Assembly (NCBI RefSeq): GCF_000725805.1
Contig: NZ_JOFT01000029.1
Coordinates: 39,149 to 103,148, forward strand
Origin: Streptomyces xanthophaeus
GTDB taxonomy: Bacteria > Actinomycetota > Actinomycetes > Streptomycetales > Streptomycetaceae
DNA length: 64,000 nucleotides
Reading direction: 5' to 3'
This document shows, piece by piece, positions 27,516-34,659 of this stretch. A model generated the notes under the pieces. That model made no database searches and was not told the DNA's origin. It was given only the letters and a program-made list of their open reading frames with translations. Every line of letters starts with the position of its first letter. Within the stretch, counting starts at the first letter, position 1. The position numbers and the translations under genes are program-made.

Positions 27516-28205
27516 ATGGACGATCTGACGCTGGTACGGGACCACACGGTCTACCAGTGCGTGATGGGCTCCCGGGCGTTCGGGCTGGCGACGGAGGCGA
27601 GCGACACCGACCGGCGCGGTGTCTACCTCGCCCCGACGCCGCTGTTCTGGCGTTTCGAGAAGCCCCCCACGCACGTGGAGGGCCCTCGGGACGAGGAGTT
27701 CTCCTGGGAGCTCGAACGCTTCTGCTCGCTCGCCCTGCGGGCCAACCCGAACGTCCTCGAGTGCCTGCACTCGCCGCTCGTGGAGCAGGTCACCCCGGTC
27801 GGCGAGGAACTGCTGTCGCTGCGCCCGGCCTTCCTCTCCCGCCGGGCGCACACCAGCTTCAGCCGGTACGCGGTCTCCCAGCGCAACAAGCTCCTCGCGG
27901 ACGTCCGCGTCCACGGAGCCCCCCGCTGGAAGCACGCCATGCACCTGCTGCGCCTGCTCCTGTCCTGCCGCGACCTGCTGCGCACGGGCCACCTGGCCAT
28001 CGACGCGGGCCCGCACCGCGAGCGCCTGCTCGCGGTCCGGCGCGGCGAGCTCACCTGGGACGAGGTGGACGCCTGGATGACCCTGCTCGCCGAGGAGACC
28101 GCGGTCGCCCTGAGCACGACCGTCCTTCCCGAGGAGCCCGACGAGGCCCGCGTCGAGGACTTCCTGCTCCGCGCACGCCGCGCCTCGGCGGCCCAGGCCG
28201 GCTAG
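27516..28205 (+). CDS. RlaP/YcgL-type predicted nucleotidyltransferase
   Basis: The 229-residue protein belongs to the polymerase-beta-like nucleotidyltransferase group typified by RlaP (RNA repair-associated) and YcgL. The active-site motif is GSRAFGL (about 18-24) followed by SDTDRRGV, giving the D-x-D metal pair. WELERFCSLALRANPNVLECLHSP and RYAVSQRNKLL follow, as in the family. The substrate is unknown; members are linked to RNA ends or to nucleotidylation. It follows the Rieske gene by 29 bases. Its TAG overlaps the stop of a second RlaP-type gene on the opposite strand. No RNA ligase gene is nearby. Confidence 0.8.
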   Translation: MDDLTLVRDHTVYQCVMGSRAFGLATEASDTDRRGVYLAPTPLFWRFEKPPTHVEGPRDEEFSWELERFCSLALRANPNVLECLHSPLVEQVTPVGEELLSLRPAFLSRRAHTSFSRYAVSQRNKLLADVRVHGAPRWKHAMHLLRLLLSCRDLLRTGHLAIDAGPHRERLLAVRRGELTWDEVDAWMTLLAEETAVALSTTVLPEEPDEARVEDFLLRARRASAAQAG

Positions 28206-28969
28206 GCAGCGCTCTGCGGGGAGGTGCGCTGCCGGACGACGAAGGCGTCGAGAGCCTCGTACGCCGACCCGTACTCCGGCAGCGCGGAGGCGGCCTGCGC
28301 CGCGTCGAGCACCCCGTGCAGGGCCTCGAACTCCTCCCGCACCCGCTCCACGGGCGGCCCCGCGTACGCCCCGTGTTCGGCGGCGACCTTGGCCTCGATC
28401 AGGGCCGCGAGGTGGGCGGGCGCCTCCGGGACCTCGGCCAGCAGGGTGGGCAGGTGCGCCTGCACCTGGCCCGACCGCATCAGGTGGATGCCGGTGAGCA
28501 GCGCCCGGAAGGCGTAGAGCAGCGGCTTGAGTTCGGCCGCCTTCGCGAAGAGCCGCCACTGGGTGTTGGCGAAGCCCCGGTAGTGGTGGGCGTGGTGGGA
28601 GGTCAGGACGCCGGGGGCCAGCGCGATCAGCTCCTGGTGGGCCGGTGTGCTGTGCACCACCAGCGGGGACAGCAGCTGCTCCAGGACGTAGCCGTTGCGG
28701 TTGAGCATCAGCCGGACGAACTTGCGCAGGTCGTGCGTGACGAGGTCCATCTCGACGCCGTCCTCGTCCCACATGCGGCTGCGGGTCTCCTCCGGCTCGC
28801 CCAGCCCGAACAGGGACTCGGCCGGGAGCAGGTGGGCGCCGCGCAGGTCGACGTCGGAGTCCCGGGACGGGAATCCGTACAGGTGGGCGCCCGAGACCGT
28901 GGCGAAGACGAGCGGGTCGGGCTGTCCGGCGACGACGGGGGTGAGGTCGAGACTCAGTGCATCCAGCAT
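28202..28969 (-). CDS. Second RlaP-type nucleotidyltransferase, end of the NAD operon
   Basis: The 255-residue protein shows the same fold as its convergent neighbour: VSGAHLYGFPSRDSDVDLRG (about 25-44) holds the active-site Gly and the D-x-D pair. It continues with VEMDLVTHDLRKFVRLMLNRNGYVLEQLLSPLVV. Gly-Ala replaces the Gly-Ser usually seen at the start of the motif. It begins three bases after the stop of the DraG-type gene, so it is the last gene of the pnuC-nadR-nrtR-draG operon. The location suggests that its donor or target is linked to NAD or ADP-ribose chemistry, but this is inference. Confidence 0.8.
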   Translation of the reverse strand: MLDALSLDLTPVVAGQPDPLVFATVSGAHLYGFPSRDSDVDLRGAHLLPAESLFGLGEPEETRSRMWDEDGVEMDLVTHDLRKFVRLMLNRNGYVLEQLLSPLVVHSTPAHQELIALAPGVLTSHHAHHYRGFANTQWRLFAKAAELKPLLYAFRALLTGIHLMRSGQVQAHLPTLLAEVPEAPAHLAALIEAKVAAEHGAYAGPPVERVREEFEALHGVLDAAQAASALPEYGSAYEALDAFVVRQRTSPQSAA

Positions 28970-28972
28970 GGA

Positions 28973-30001
28973 TCAAGCATCCCAGAGGGCGCCGAAGGCC
29001 AGGAGCTCGTCCCGGTACTCGATGCGGCCCTCCCAGTCGCGCGGCCAGGCGTCCGCGCCGAGGTGGGCGCCCGCGAAGGCGCCCGCGAGGCAGGCGATGG
29101 AATCCGAGTCGCCCCTGGTGCAGGCCGCTCGGCGCAGGGCGGTGAGGGGCTCCTCCGGGAAGAGCAGGAAGCACTGGAGGGCGGTGGCGAGGGCCTCCTC
29201 GGCGATCCAGCCGTCGCCGGTGGTCAGGCAGGGGTCGGTCTCCGGGGAGGGGGTCCGCAGGGCTGCGGCGAGCCGGTCCAGGACGGCCAGGCACTCGTCC
29301 CAGCCCCGGGCGATGAAGGACTCCGGCGAGGCGTCGGAGGCCGTGCGCATCCACAGGTCGCCGAGCCAGCGCTCGTGGTAGCGGGTGCGGTTGTCCAGCG
29401 CGTACGAGCGCAGCCGGCCGACCAGGCCGGTCACCTCGGTCCCCTGCGCCAGCAGGTGCACCGCCCGCGCGGTCAGGTCGGAGGCGGCCAGCGCGGTGGG
29501 GTGGCCGTGCGTGAGGGCGGACTGGAGCTGGGCGGCGCCCGCCCGCTCCTCCTCGGTCCAGCCGGGGACCAGACCGACGGGGACGACCCGCATGTTCGCG
29601 CCGCAGCCCTTGGAGCCGATCTGGCTCGCGTCGCGCCAGTCCCGCTGCGGGTGGTCGAGCAGTCCGCAGGCCGTCAGGCAGGTGCGGCCGGGCGCGCGGT
29701 TGTTCTCCGGGGAGTGGTACCAGTCGACGAACTCCTCCCGGACGGGCCGGGCGAGCCGCAGCGGGCCGACGCGGCCCCGCTCACCGGCGGTCCGTATGCC
29801 GCGGGCCAGGGCGAGGGTCATCTGGGTGTCGTCGGTGACGATCGCCGGTCGCGGCAGGGACATCTCCCGCCACGGCCCGGTCTTGGCCAGGATCGACGGC
29901 ACGTCGTTGAACTCCGTCGGGAACCCGAGGGCGTCGCCCAGGGCCAGGCCGGTCATGGCGCCCGTCGCAGCGCGCTTCGGTGAGGTCGGCGGCGTCGTCA
30001 T
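28973..30001 (-). CDS. ADP-ribosylglycohydrolase (DraG family)
   Basis: The 342-residue enzyme carries the two metal-binding motifs of the family: TDDTQM (56-61) and, near the C-terminus, RGDSDSIACLAGAFAGA. The N-terminal AATGAMTGLALGDALGFPTEF is also typical. DraG-type hydrolases remove ADP-ribose from proteins, nucleic acids or small molecules. The ATG overlaps the nrtR stop (ATGA), so it is coupled to NAD salvage genes. It could recycle ADP-ribose made by ADP-ribosyltransferases or TIR enzymes. The actual substrate cannot be read from sequence. Confidence 0.92.
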   Translation of the reverse strand: MTTPPTSPKRAATGAMTGLALGDALGFPTEFNDVPSILAKTGPWREMSLPRPAIVTDDTQMTLALARGIRTAGERGRVGPLRLARPVREEFVDWYHSPENNRAPGRTCLTACGLLDHPQRDWRDASQIGSKGCGANMRVVPVGLVPGWTEEERAGAAQLQSALTHGHPTALAASDLTARAVHLLAQGTEVTGLVGRLRSYALDNRTRYHERWLGDLWMRTASDASPESFIARGWDECLAVLDRLAAALRTPSPETDPCLTTGDGWIAEEALATALQCFLLFPEEPLTALRRAACTRGDSDSIACLAGAFAGAHLGADAWPRDWEGRIEYRDELLAFGALWDA

Positions 30002-30741
30002 CGTGGGTGTCCTTCCGAGGGGCGGAGCAGGGGCGGGTGCAGGGTGTTCGCCGGTCCCGGCCGGTAGAGCGCGGCCGGTTTGCCGCGGCCCCCGGTGAGC
30101 CTGGCCGCGCCGGGCACGGCCTCGACGAAGCCGGGCGTGGCCAGGACCTTGCGGCGGAAGTTGGGGCGGTCCAGCGAGGTGTCCCAGACGGTCTCGTAGA
30201 CGGCCTGGAGCTCCCCGAGGGTGAACTCGGGCGGGCAGAAGGCGGTGGCCAGGCAGGTGTACTCCAGCTTCGAGCCCACCCGCTCCCGGGCGTCCGCCAG
30301 GATCAGCGCGTGGTCGAAGGCCAGGCGGCCGGCCGTGCCCACCGCGACCCAGCGGGCCCGGTCGGCGTCGCCGCCGCCCTCCGCCGCCGGTTCCGGCATG
30401 TCGGGGACCAGTGCCGCGAAGGCCACCGAGACCACCCGCATCCGGGGGTCCCGGTCCGGTTCGCTGTAGGTGCGCAGTTGCTCCAGGTGCAGGGCGGCGA
30501 CCAGGTCCGGGGCGAGGCCGGTCTCCTCGGCGAGCTCCCGGCGGGCGGCCGTCTCCGCGGACTCGCGGGGCAGGACGAAGCCGCCGGGGAGCGCCCAGTC
30601 CCCCGCGTACGGTTCCTGGCCGCGCCGGATCAGCAGCACGTGCAGGGCTCCGGCGCGGACGGTGAACACGGCGAGGTCGACGGTCACCGCGAACGGTTCG
30701 AAGGCGTGCGGGTCGTAGCCCGGCGCCGGTCGCGCGGTCAT
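29998..30741 (-). CDS. nrtR: NrtR-type regulator of NAD metabolism (NUDIX + winged helix)
   Basis: The 247-residue protein has a NUDIX domain with an intact signature at 54-76 (G-x5-E-x7-REL-x-EE-x-GL), starting GGFVLPRE and ending EETGL. A C-terminal winged helix includes FTLGELQAVYETVWDTSLDRPNFRRKVL. This fusion is the NrtR repressor family, which binds ADP-ribose or related NAD products and controls NAD genes. The intact NUDIX box means it might also hydrolyse its ligand. Start and stop overlap nadR and draG by four bases each. The palindrome before pnuC is its likely operator. Confidence 0.88.
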   Translation of the reverse strand: MTARPAPGYDPHAFEPFAVTVDLAVFTVRAGALHVLLIRRGQEPYAGDWALPGGFVLPRESAETAARRELAEETGLAPDLVAALHLEQLRTYSEPDRDPRMRVVSVAFAALVPDMPEPAAEGGGDADRARWVAVGTAGRLAFDHALILADARERVGSKLEYTCLATAFCPPEFTLGELQAVYETVWDTSLDRPNFRRKVLATPGFVEAVPGAARLTGGRGKPAALYRPGPANTLHPPLLRPSEGHPR

Positions 30742-31817
30742 CGTGCCTCCGGCAGGGGATCGGCGAACTGCCAGCCCTCGGCGAGCAGTCCGTCCACGGC
30801 CGCCACGGCGGTGGCCAGGCGGGTCTCGCGGTCCCCGCGCACCAGCAGGTGGCGCCTGCCGGTGGCCTCCAGCTCCTCGCGGAACCGGCCGGTCATCCAG
30901 GGTCTGAGGTGGGGCCCGTCCCGGAGGCCGTCGTCCTCGAAGGGCACGTCGGCGTCGTCCGTCAGCAGGTAGAGGTCCCGGTGCGTCAGGGCTGCCGTCC
31001 TCTCGACCTCGGTGTTGCGGGCGCCGAGGTAGCGCTCGTGCCAGATGCCGGTCGCGAAGGAGTCGGTGTCGCAGATCAGGACCGGGGAGCCGGTCCGGGC
31101 CGCCCGTTCCTCCTCGGCGTCCTGGCGCCGGGCGATGACGGGGAACTCCGCCGAGGTGAAGGAGATGTCCGCCCAGGTGGCGCCCGGGCGGGCGGCCCGG
31201 GCCGCGGCGAGCTTCTCCTCGCTGTAGCGGCGTCCGTACTCGGCGACCCAGCCGGTCGCCGCCCAGACCCCGCCGCGCGCCCTGTAGTGGGCCGCCAGGT
31301 CCCGGGACAGGGTGGTCGTCCCGGTGGACTCGGCGCCGAGGACGACGACCCGCCGGGCCAGCGCGGCCCGTACGGCCGGTCCCAGGAACTCCCAGCAGGC
31401 GGCCGGGTCCGCCCGCACGGCCGTCCCGGAGACCGGGAAGAGCGTCCGGGACGGGTCCACGCAGACCTCCTCGGCCCCGAACCTGCGCGCCAGCTCGCTC
31501 CCGTACTCCTCCGAGGTGAAGACGGCGTCGACGGGCTCGCCGACCGCGGTCCGGAAGATCTCCATGTGGGCCTCCCACACCGCCGGGTCGTGCAGGTCCA
31601 CAGGGATGTCGTCCACCGCGCCGATCACCCGCGCGCCCGGGTGGGCCTCCTGCATCCAGGCGACGCGGTCGGCGAGCGGCACCGATTCCACGGAGGCCGC
31701 GCAGACCAGTACGGTCAGCCGCTCGCAGCGGTCCTGGGCGGTGCGCACCAGGTGGTGGTGGCCGGCGTGCGGCGGGTAGAACTTGCCGAGCACCAGCCCG
31801 TGGCCGAAGCGCCTCAT
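30738..31817 (-). CDS. nadR: NadR-like bifunctional NMN adenylyltransferase / nicotinamide riboside kinase
   Basis: The 359-residue protein starts with a nucleotidyltransferase domain, GKFYPPHAGHHHLV (11-24), with the HxGH-type active site. It ends with a P-loop kinase domain whose Walker A is GAESTGTTTLSR (about 182-193). Together they would convert nicotinamide riboside to NMN and then NAD. The N-terminal repressor domain of enterobacterial NadR is absent; regulation is instead supplied by the adjacent nrtR. The ATG overlaps the pnuC stop (ATGA), coupling uptake and phosphorylation. Confidence 0.92.
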   Translation of the reverse strand: MRRFGHGLVLGKFYPPHAGHHHLVRTAQDRCERLTVLVCAASVESVPLADRVAWMQEAHPGARVIGAVDDIPVDLHDPAVWEAHMEIFRTAVGEPVDAVFTSEEYGSELARRFGAEEVCVDPSRTLFPVSGTAVRADPAACWEFLGPAVRAALARRVVVLGAESTGTTTLSRDLAAHYRARGGVWAATGWVAEYGRRYSEEKLAAARAARPGATWADISFTSAEFPVIARRQDAEEERAARTGSPVLICDTDSFATGIWHERYLGARNTEVERTAALTHRDLYLLTDDADVPFEDDGLRDGPHLRPWMTGRFREELEATGRRHLLVRGDRETRLATAVAAVDGLLAEGWQFADPLPEAR

Positions 31818-32422
31818 GCCGTCGCCTCCGCGGCCGTACGGGTGCCCGGGGCGGGCAGCTCGCGCGACCAGGCGCGCAGGCCGGCCACGCACAGGGCGAG
31901 GAAGCCGACGTACAGGACCGCGGTGAGGTGGAGCCCCTGGTAGGCGTAGAGGGGGATGTAGACGAGGTCGGCGGCGATCCACAGCCACCAGCACTCGACG
32001 AGCTTGCGGCACTGGCCGTAGGTGGCGGCGAGGGACAGGCCGGTGGTGGCCGCGTCCCAGAAGGGCACGGTCGAGTCGGTGGCGCGGCTGAGCAGCAGCG
32101 TCAGGGCGAGCACCACCACCGCCCCCGCCGCGGCCAGCCCGGCCCATTCGGCGCGCGTGGTGCGGCGCACCGGCAGGGCCTCCGCGGTTCCTGGTCCACC
32201 CCCGTGGGTCCAGGACCACCAGCCGTACGCGGCCAGGGCCACGAAGACGACCTGGAGCCCGGCGCCGGCGTAGAAGCCGCTCTGGACGAAGAGCACGACG
32301 AAGAAGACGTTGTTGGCGATGCCGACCGGCCAGTTGGCGACGTGCTGCCGGGCCACCAGCCAGACGCACAGGGCGCCGGTGACGAACCCGGGCACCTCGG
32401 TCCAGTTCAAGGTCCAGTTCAT
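31814..32422 (-). CDS. pnuC: Nicotinamide riboside transporter PnuC
   Basis: The 202-residue membrane protein has about seven hydrophobic helices and the PnuC motifs WPVGIANNVFFVVLFVQSGFYAG, LAAYGWWSWTHGG and a conserved WLWIAADLVYIPLYAYQGL near the end. PnuC lets nicotinamide riboside diffuse in, and trapping by the kinase of NadR drives uptake. It is the first gene of the operon. The ATG at 32422 sits two bases downstream of a large inverted repeat whose near arm contains the GGGGG ribosome-binding stretch. Confidence 0.93.
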   Translation of the reverse strand: MNWTLNWTEVPGFVTGALCVWLVARQHVANWPVGIANNVFFVVLFVQSGFYAGAGLQVVFVALAAYGWWSWTHGGGPGTAEALPVRRTTRAEWAGLAAAGAVVVLALTLLLSRATDSTVPFWDAATTGLSLAATYGQCRKLVECWWLWIAADLVYIPLYAYQGLHLTAVLYVGFLALCVAGLRAWSRELPAPGTRTAAEATA

Positions 32423-32423
32423 A

Positions 32424-32484
32424 CCGGGACCCCCTCACTCCCTTTAATAGTCAGGTTGACTATAAACAGGAAGGGGGGTCCCGG
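32424..32484 (-). promoter_or_regulatory. Inverted repeat in the pnuC leader covering the ribosome-binding site
   Basis: The arms 32424-32434 and 32474-32484 (CCGGGACCCCC and its complement) pair perfectly over 11 bases. They enclose the operator palindrome. On the minus strand the near arm contains the GGGGG that would bind the ribosome for pnuC. If transcription starts beyond 32484, the RNA could mask translation initiation. If it starts inside, only the DNA palindrome matters. Confidence 0.55.
32444..32466. promoter_or_regulatory. Putative NrtR operator before pnuC
   Basis: A perfect 7-bp inverted repeat, ATAGTCA-ggt-TGACTAT, spans 32447-32463. It extends to 32444-32466 with one mismatch pair. 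It lies 22-44 bases upstream of the pnuC start, the usual place for an autoregulatory NrtR site, in an A/T-rich island unlike its surroundings. The link to NrtR is inferred from position and symmetry. Confidence 0.7.
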
Positions 32485-32492
32485 ACAAGCGA

Positions 32493-32525
32493 AAAGCCCG
32501 CAGTGCCGTGGGCACTGCGGGCTTT
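32493..32525 (-). terminator. Terminator of the scpA-scpB-rluB operon
   Basis: A perfect 15-bp stem (32493-32507 with 32511-32525, GTG loop on the plus strand) is followed on the minus strand by TTTTC. It lies 30 nt past the rluB stop and may also block transcription toward pnuC. Confidence 0.9.
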
Positions 32526-32554
32526 CGGCAGGGGAAACGGGCCCCTGCGGGGTG

Positions 32555-34027
32555 CTACAGACCGACCTCGCGCATGAGCATGCCGACCTCGGTGTTGGTC
32601 AGGCGGCGCAGCCAGCCGGACTTCTGGTCGCCCAGCTCGATCGGACCGAAGGAGGTCCGGACGAGCTTCTCGACGGGGAAGCCCGCCTCCGCCATCATGC
32701 GGCGGACGATGTGCTTGCGGCCCTCGTGGAGGGTGACCTCCACCAGGTAGTTCTTGCCGACCTGGTCGACGACACGGAAGTGGTCGGCGCGGGCGTACCC
32801 GTCCTCCAGCTCGATGCCGTCCTTGAGCCGCTTGCCGATCTCGCGCGGCAGCGGGCCGGTGATGGCCGCGACGTAGGTCTTCTTCACGCCGTACTTCGGG
32901 TGCGTGAGGCGGTGCGCCAGCTCACCGTGGTTGGTGAGCAGGATGATGCCCTCGGTCTCGGTGTCGAGCCGGCCGACGTGGAAGAGACGCGTCTCACGGT
33001 TGGTGACGTAGTCGCCGAGGCACTGGCGGCCGTCCGGGTCCTCCATGGTGGAGACGACACCGGCGGGCTTGTTCAGCGCGAAGAAGAGGTACGACTGGGT
33101 GGCGACGGTCAGGCCGTCCACCTTGATCTCGTCCTTCGGCTGGACGCGCTTGCCCTGCTCCAGCACGATCTCGCCGTTGACCTCGACGCGGGCCTGCTCG
33201 ATGAGCTCCTCGCACGCGCGGCGCGAACCCATGCCGGCCCGGGCGAGCACCTTCTGCAGGCGCTCCCCCTCCTCCTCGGCACCCGGGAAGGTCTTCGGGG
33301 TCTTGATCACGGGCTTGTCGGCGTACCGGTCGCGCACGCGCTCCTCGATCCGCGCGTCCAGCTCACGGGGACGGGACTGGCCGCTGCGGCTGCCGGGGCC
33401 GCGGCGCGGGCCGCCGGCCCCGCCGATGCCGGGGGTCTTGGGGGTCCTGGGGCCGCCCTTGGCACCGCCGCGGGCCGCGTCGCCGCGGGCACCGCCCCGG
33501 TTGCCGTCGGCCGCGCCGCGGGCACCGCCGCCGCCCGCCTTGGCTCCGCCGCGGCCGTTGCGCTCGCCCTCGGGGCCCACGTCGTAGCGGCGCTCCTCGG
33601 GGCGCGGGTTGCGGATGCGGGGGGCCTGCTCGCGGTCACGCGAGTCGGAGCCGCCCTGGTAGCCGCCGCCGGAGCCGCCCTGGTAGCCGCCGCCGGAGCC
33701 GCTGCCACCGCCGCTGCGGTAGCCGCCGCCGGAGCCGCTGCCACTGCCAGTGCTGCGGTAGCCGCCGCCGGAGCTGCCGCCGCGGGCGCCGCCGCCCGAG
33801 CCGCCGCGGGCACCGCCACCGGAGCTGCCGCCGCGGGCGCCGCCACCGCTGGAGCTGCCGCCGCCGGAGCCGCGGTAGCCACCGCCGCCGCCGGAGCCGC
33901 TGCCACCGCCGGAGCCGCCGCCGCGGTAACCACCGCCGCCGGAGCTGCCGCCGCGGGCGTTACCGCGCCCGCCGCCGCCGCTGCTGTTCCTGTTGCCGCC
34001 ACCGTTGCCGTTGCCGCTGCTTCGCAT
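32555..34027 (-). CDS. rluB: 23S rRNA pseudouridine synthase RluB-type with Gly-rich N-terminus
   Basis: The protein has 490 residues. The first 240 are low complexity: Gly/Ser/Arg/Tyr repeats such as GGGYRGGGSGGG and GGARGG, then a basic Gly/Arg stretch. An S4 RNA-binding domain follows (about 253-300, RLQKVLARAGMGSRRACEELI). The pseudouridine synthase core has the catalytic Asp near 353 in GRLDTETEGI and TNHGELAHRLTHP. It modifies uridine in the large-subunit rRNA. The start overlaps the scpB stop by one base; the scpA-scpB-rluB order is conserved across actinobacteria. The RGG-type extension is longer than in most relatives I recall. Confidence 0.93.
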   Translation of the reverse strand: MRSSGNGNGGGNRNSSGGGGRGNARGGSSGGGGYRGGGSGGGSGSGGGGGYRGSGGGSSSGGGARGGSSGGGARGGSGGGARGGSSGGGYRSTGSGSGSGGGYRSGGGSGSGGGYQGGSGGGYQGGSDSRDREQAPRIRNPRPEERRYDVGPEGERNGRGGAKAGGGGARGAADGNRGGARGDAARGGAKGGPRTPKTPGIGGAGGPRRGPGSRSGQSRPRELDARIEERVRDRYADKPVIKTPKTFPGAEEEGERLQKVLARAGMGSRRACEELIEQARVEVNGEIVLEQGKRVQPKDEIKVDGLTVATQSYLFFALNKPAGVVSTMEDPDGRQCLGDYVTNRETRLFHVGRLDTETEGIILLTNHGELAHRLTHPKYGVKKTYVAAITGPLPREIGKRLKDGIELEDGYARADHFRVVDQVGKNYLVEVTLHEGRKHIVRRMMAEAGFPVEKLVRTSFGPIELGDQKSGWLRRLTNTEVGMLMREVGL

Positions 34028-34659
34028 CAAAGTTCCGTCGTCTTGTCGTCGTCTACATCAGGGTCCGGTGCATCCGGATCGAACGACGGAACACCTTCCT
34101 GCGTCTCGGCTTCGATCGCGTCCGCCTCGGGGAGGAAGGGCGCGAGCTCCGGGAGCTCGTCCAGGCCGCGCAGGCCCATCCGCTCCAAAAAGTGGTTCGT
34201 CGTCCTGTACAGGATCGCACCTGTTTCGGGTTCCGTCCCCGCCTCCTCCACCAGACCGCGCTGGAGGAGGGTCCGCATGACCCCGTCGCAGTTGACGCCG
34301 CGGACCGCCGATACCCGGGAACGGCTCACCGGCTGGCGGTACGCGACGACGGCGAGCGTCTCCAGCGCCGCCTGGGTGAGGCGGGCCTGCTGACCGTCCA
34401 GTACGAAGGCCTCGACGGCCGCGGCGCACTCCGCCCGGCTGTAGAACCGCCACCCGCCGGCGACCAGGCGCAGCTCGAAGCCCCGGCCCGCGGCGGTGTA
34501 CTCCTCGGCGAGCTCACGCAGCGCGGTCGCGACCTCGCGCGGGGTGCGCTCCAGGACCTTGGCCAGGTGCGCCTCGGTCGCGGGCTCGTCCACGACCATC
34601 AGCACGGCCTCGAGCGCGGGCTTCAGTTCCAGCGCGGCCACCGCACTCGCGTCGCTCAT
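34027..34659 (-). CDS. scpB: Segregation and condensation protein B
   Basis: The 210-residue protein has two winged-helix regions typical of ScpB: LKPALEAVLMVVDEPATEAHLAKVL near the start and LTQAALETLAVVAYRQPVSRSRVSAVRGVNCDGVMRTLLQRGLV in the second. ScpB dimerises and, with ScpA, bridges SMC in the condensin complex that compacts and segregates chromosomes. The C-terminus is acidic and probably disordered. It overlaps scpA by four bases and rluB by one, so the three are co-translated. Confidence 0.95.
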   Translation of the reverse strand: MSDASAVAALELKPALEAVLMVVDEPATEAHLAKVLERTPREVATALRELAEEYTAAGRGFELRLVAGGWRFYSRAECAAAVEAFVLDGQQARLTQAALETLAVVAYRQPVSRSRVSAVRGVNCDGVMRTLLQRGLVEEAGTEPETGAILYRTTNHFLERMGLRGLDELPELAPFLPEADAIEAETQEGVPSFDPDAPDPDVDDDKTTEL

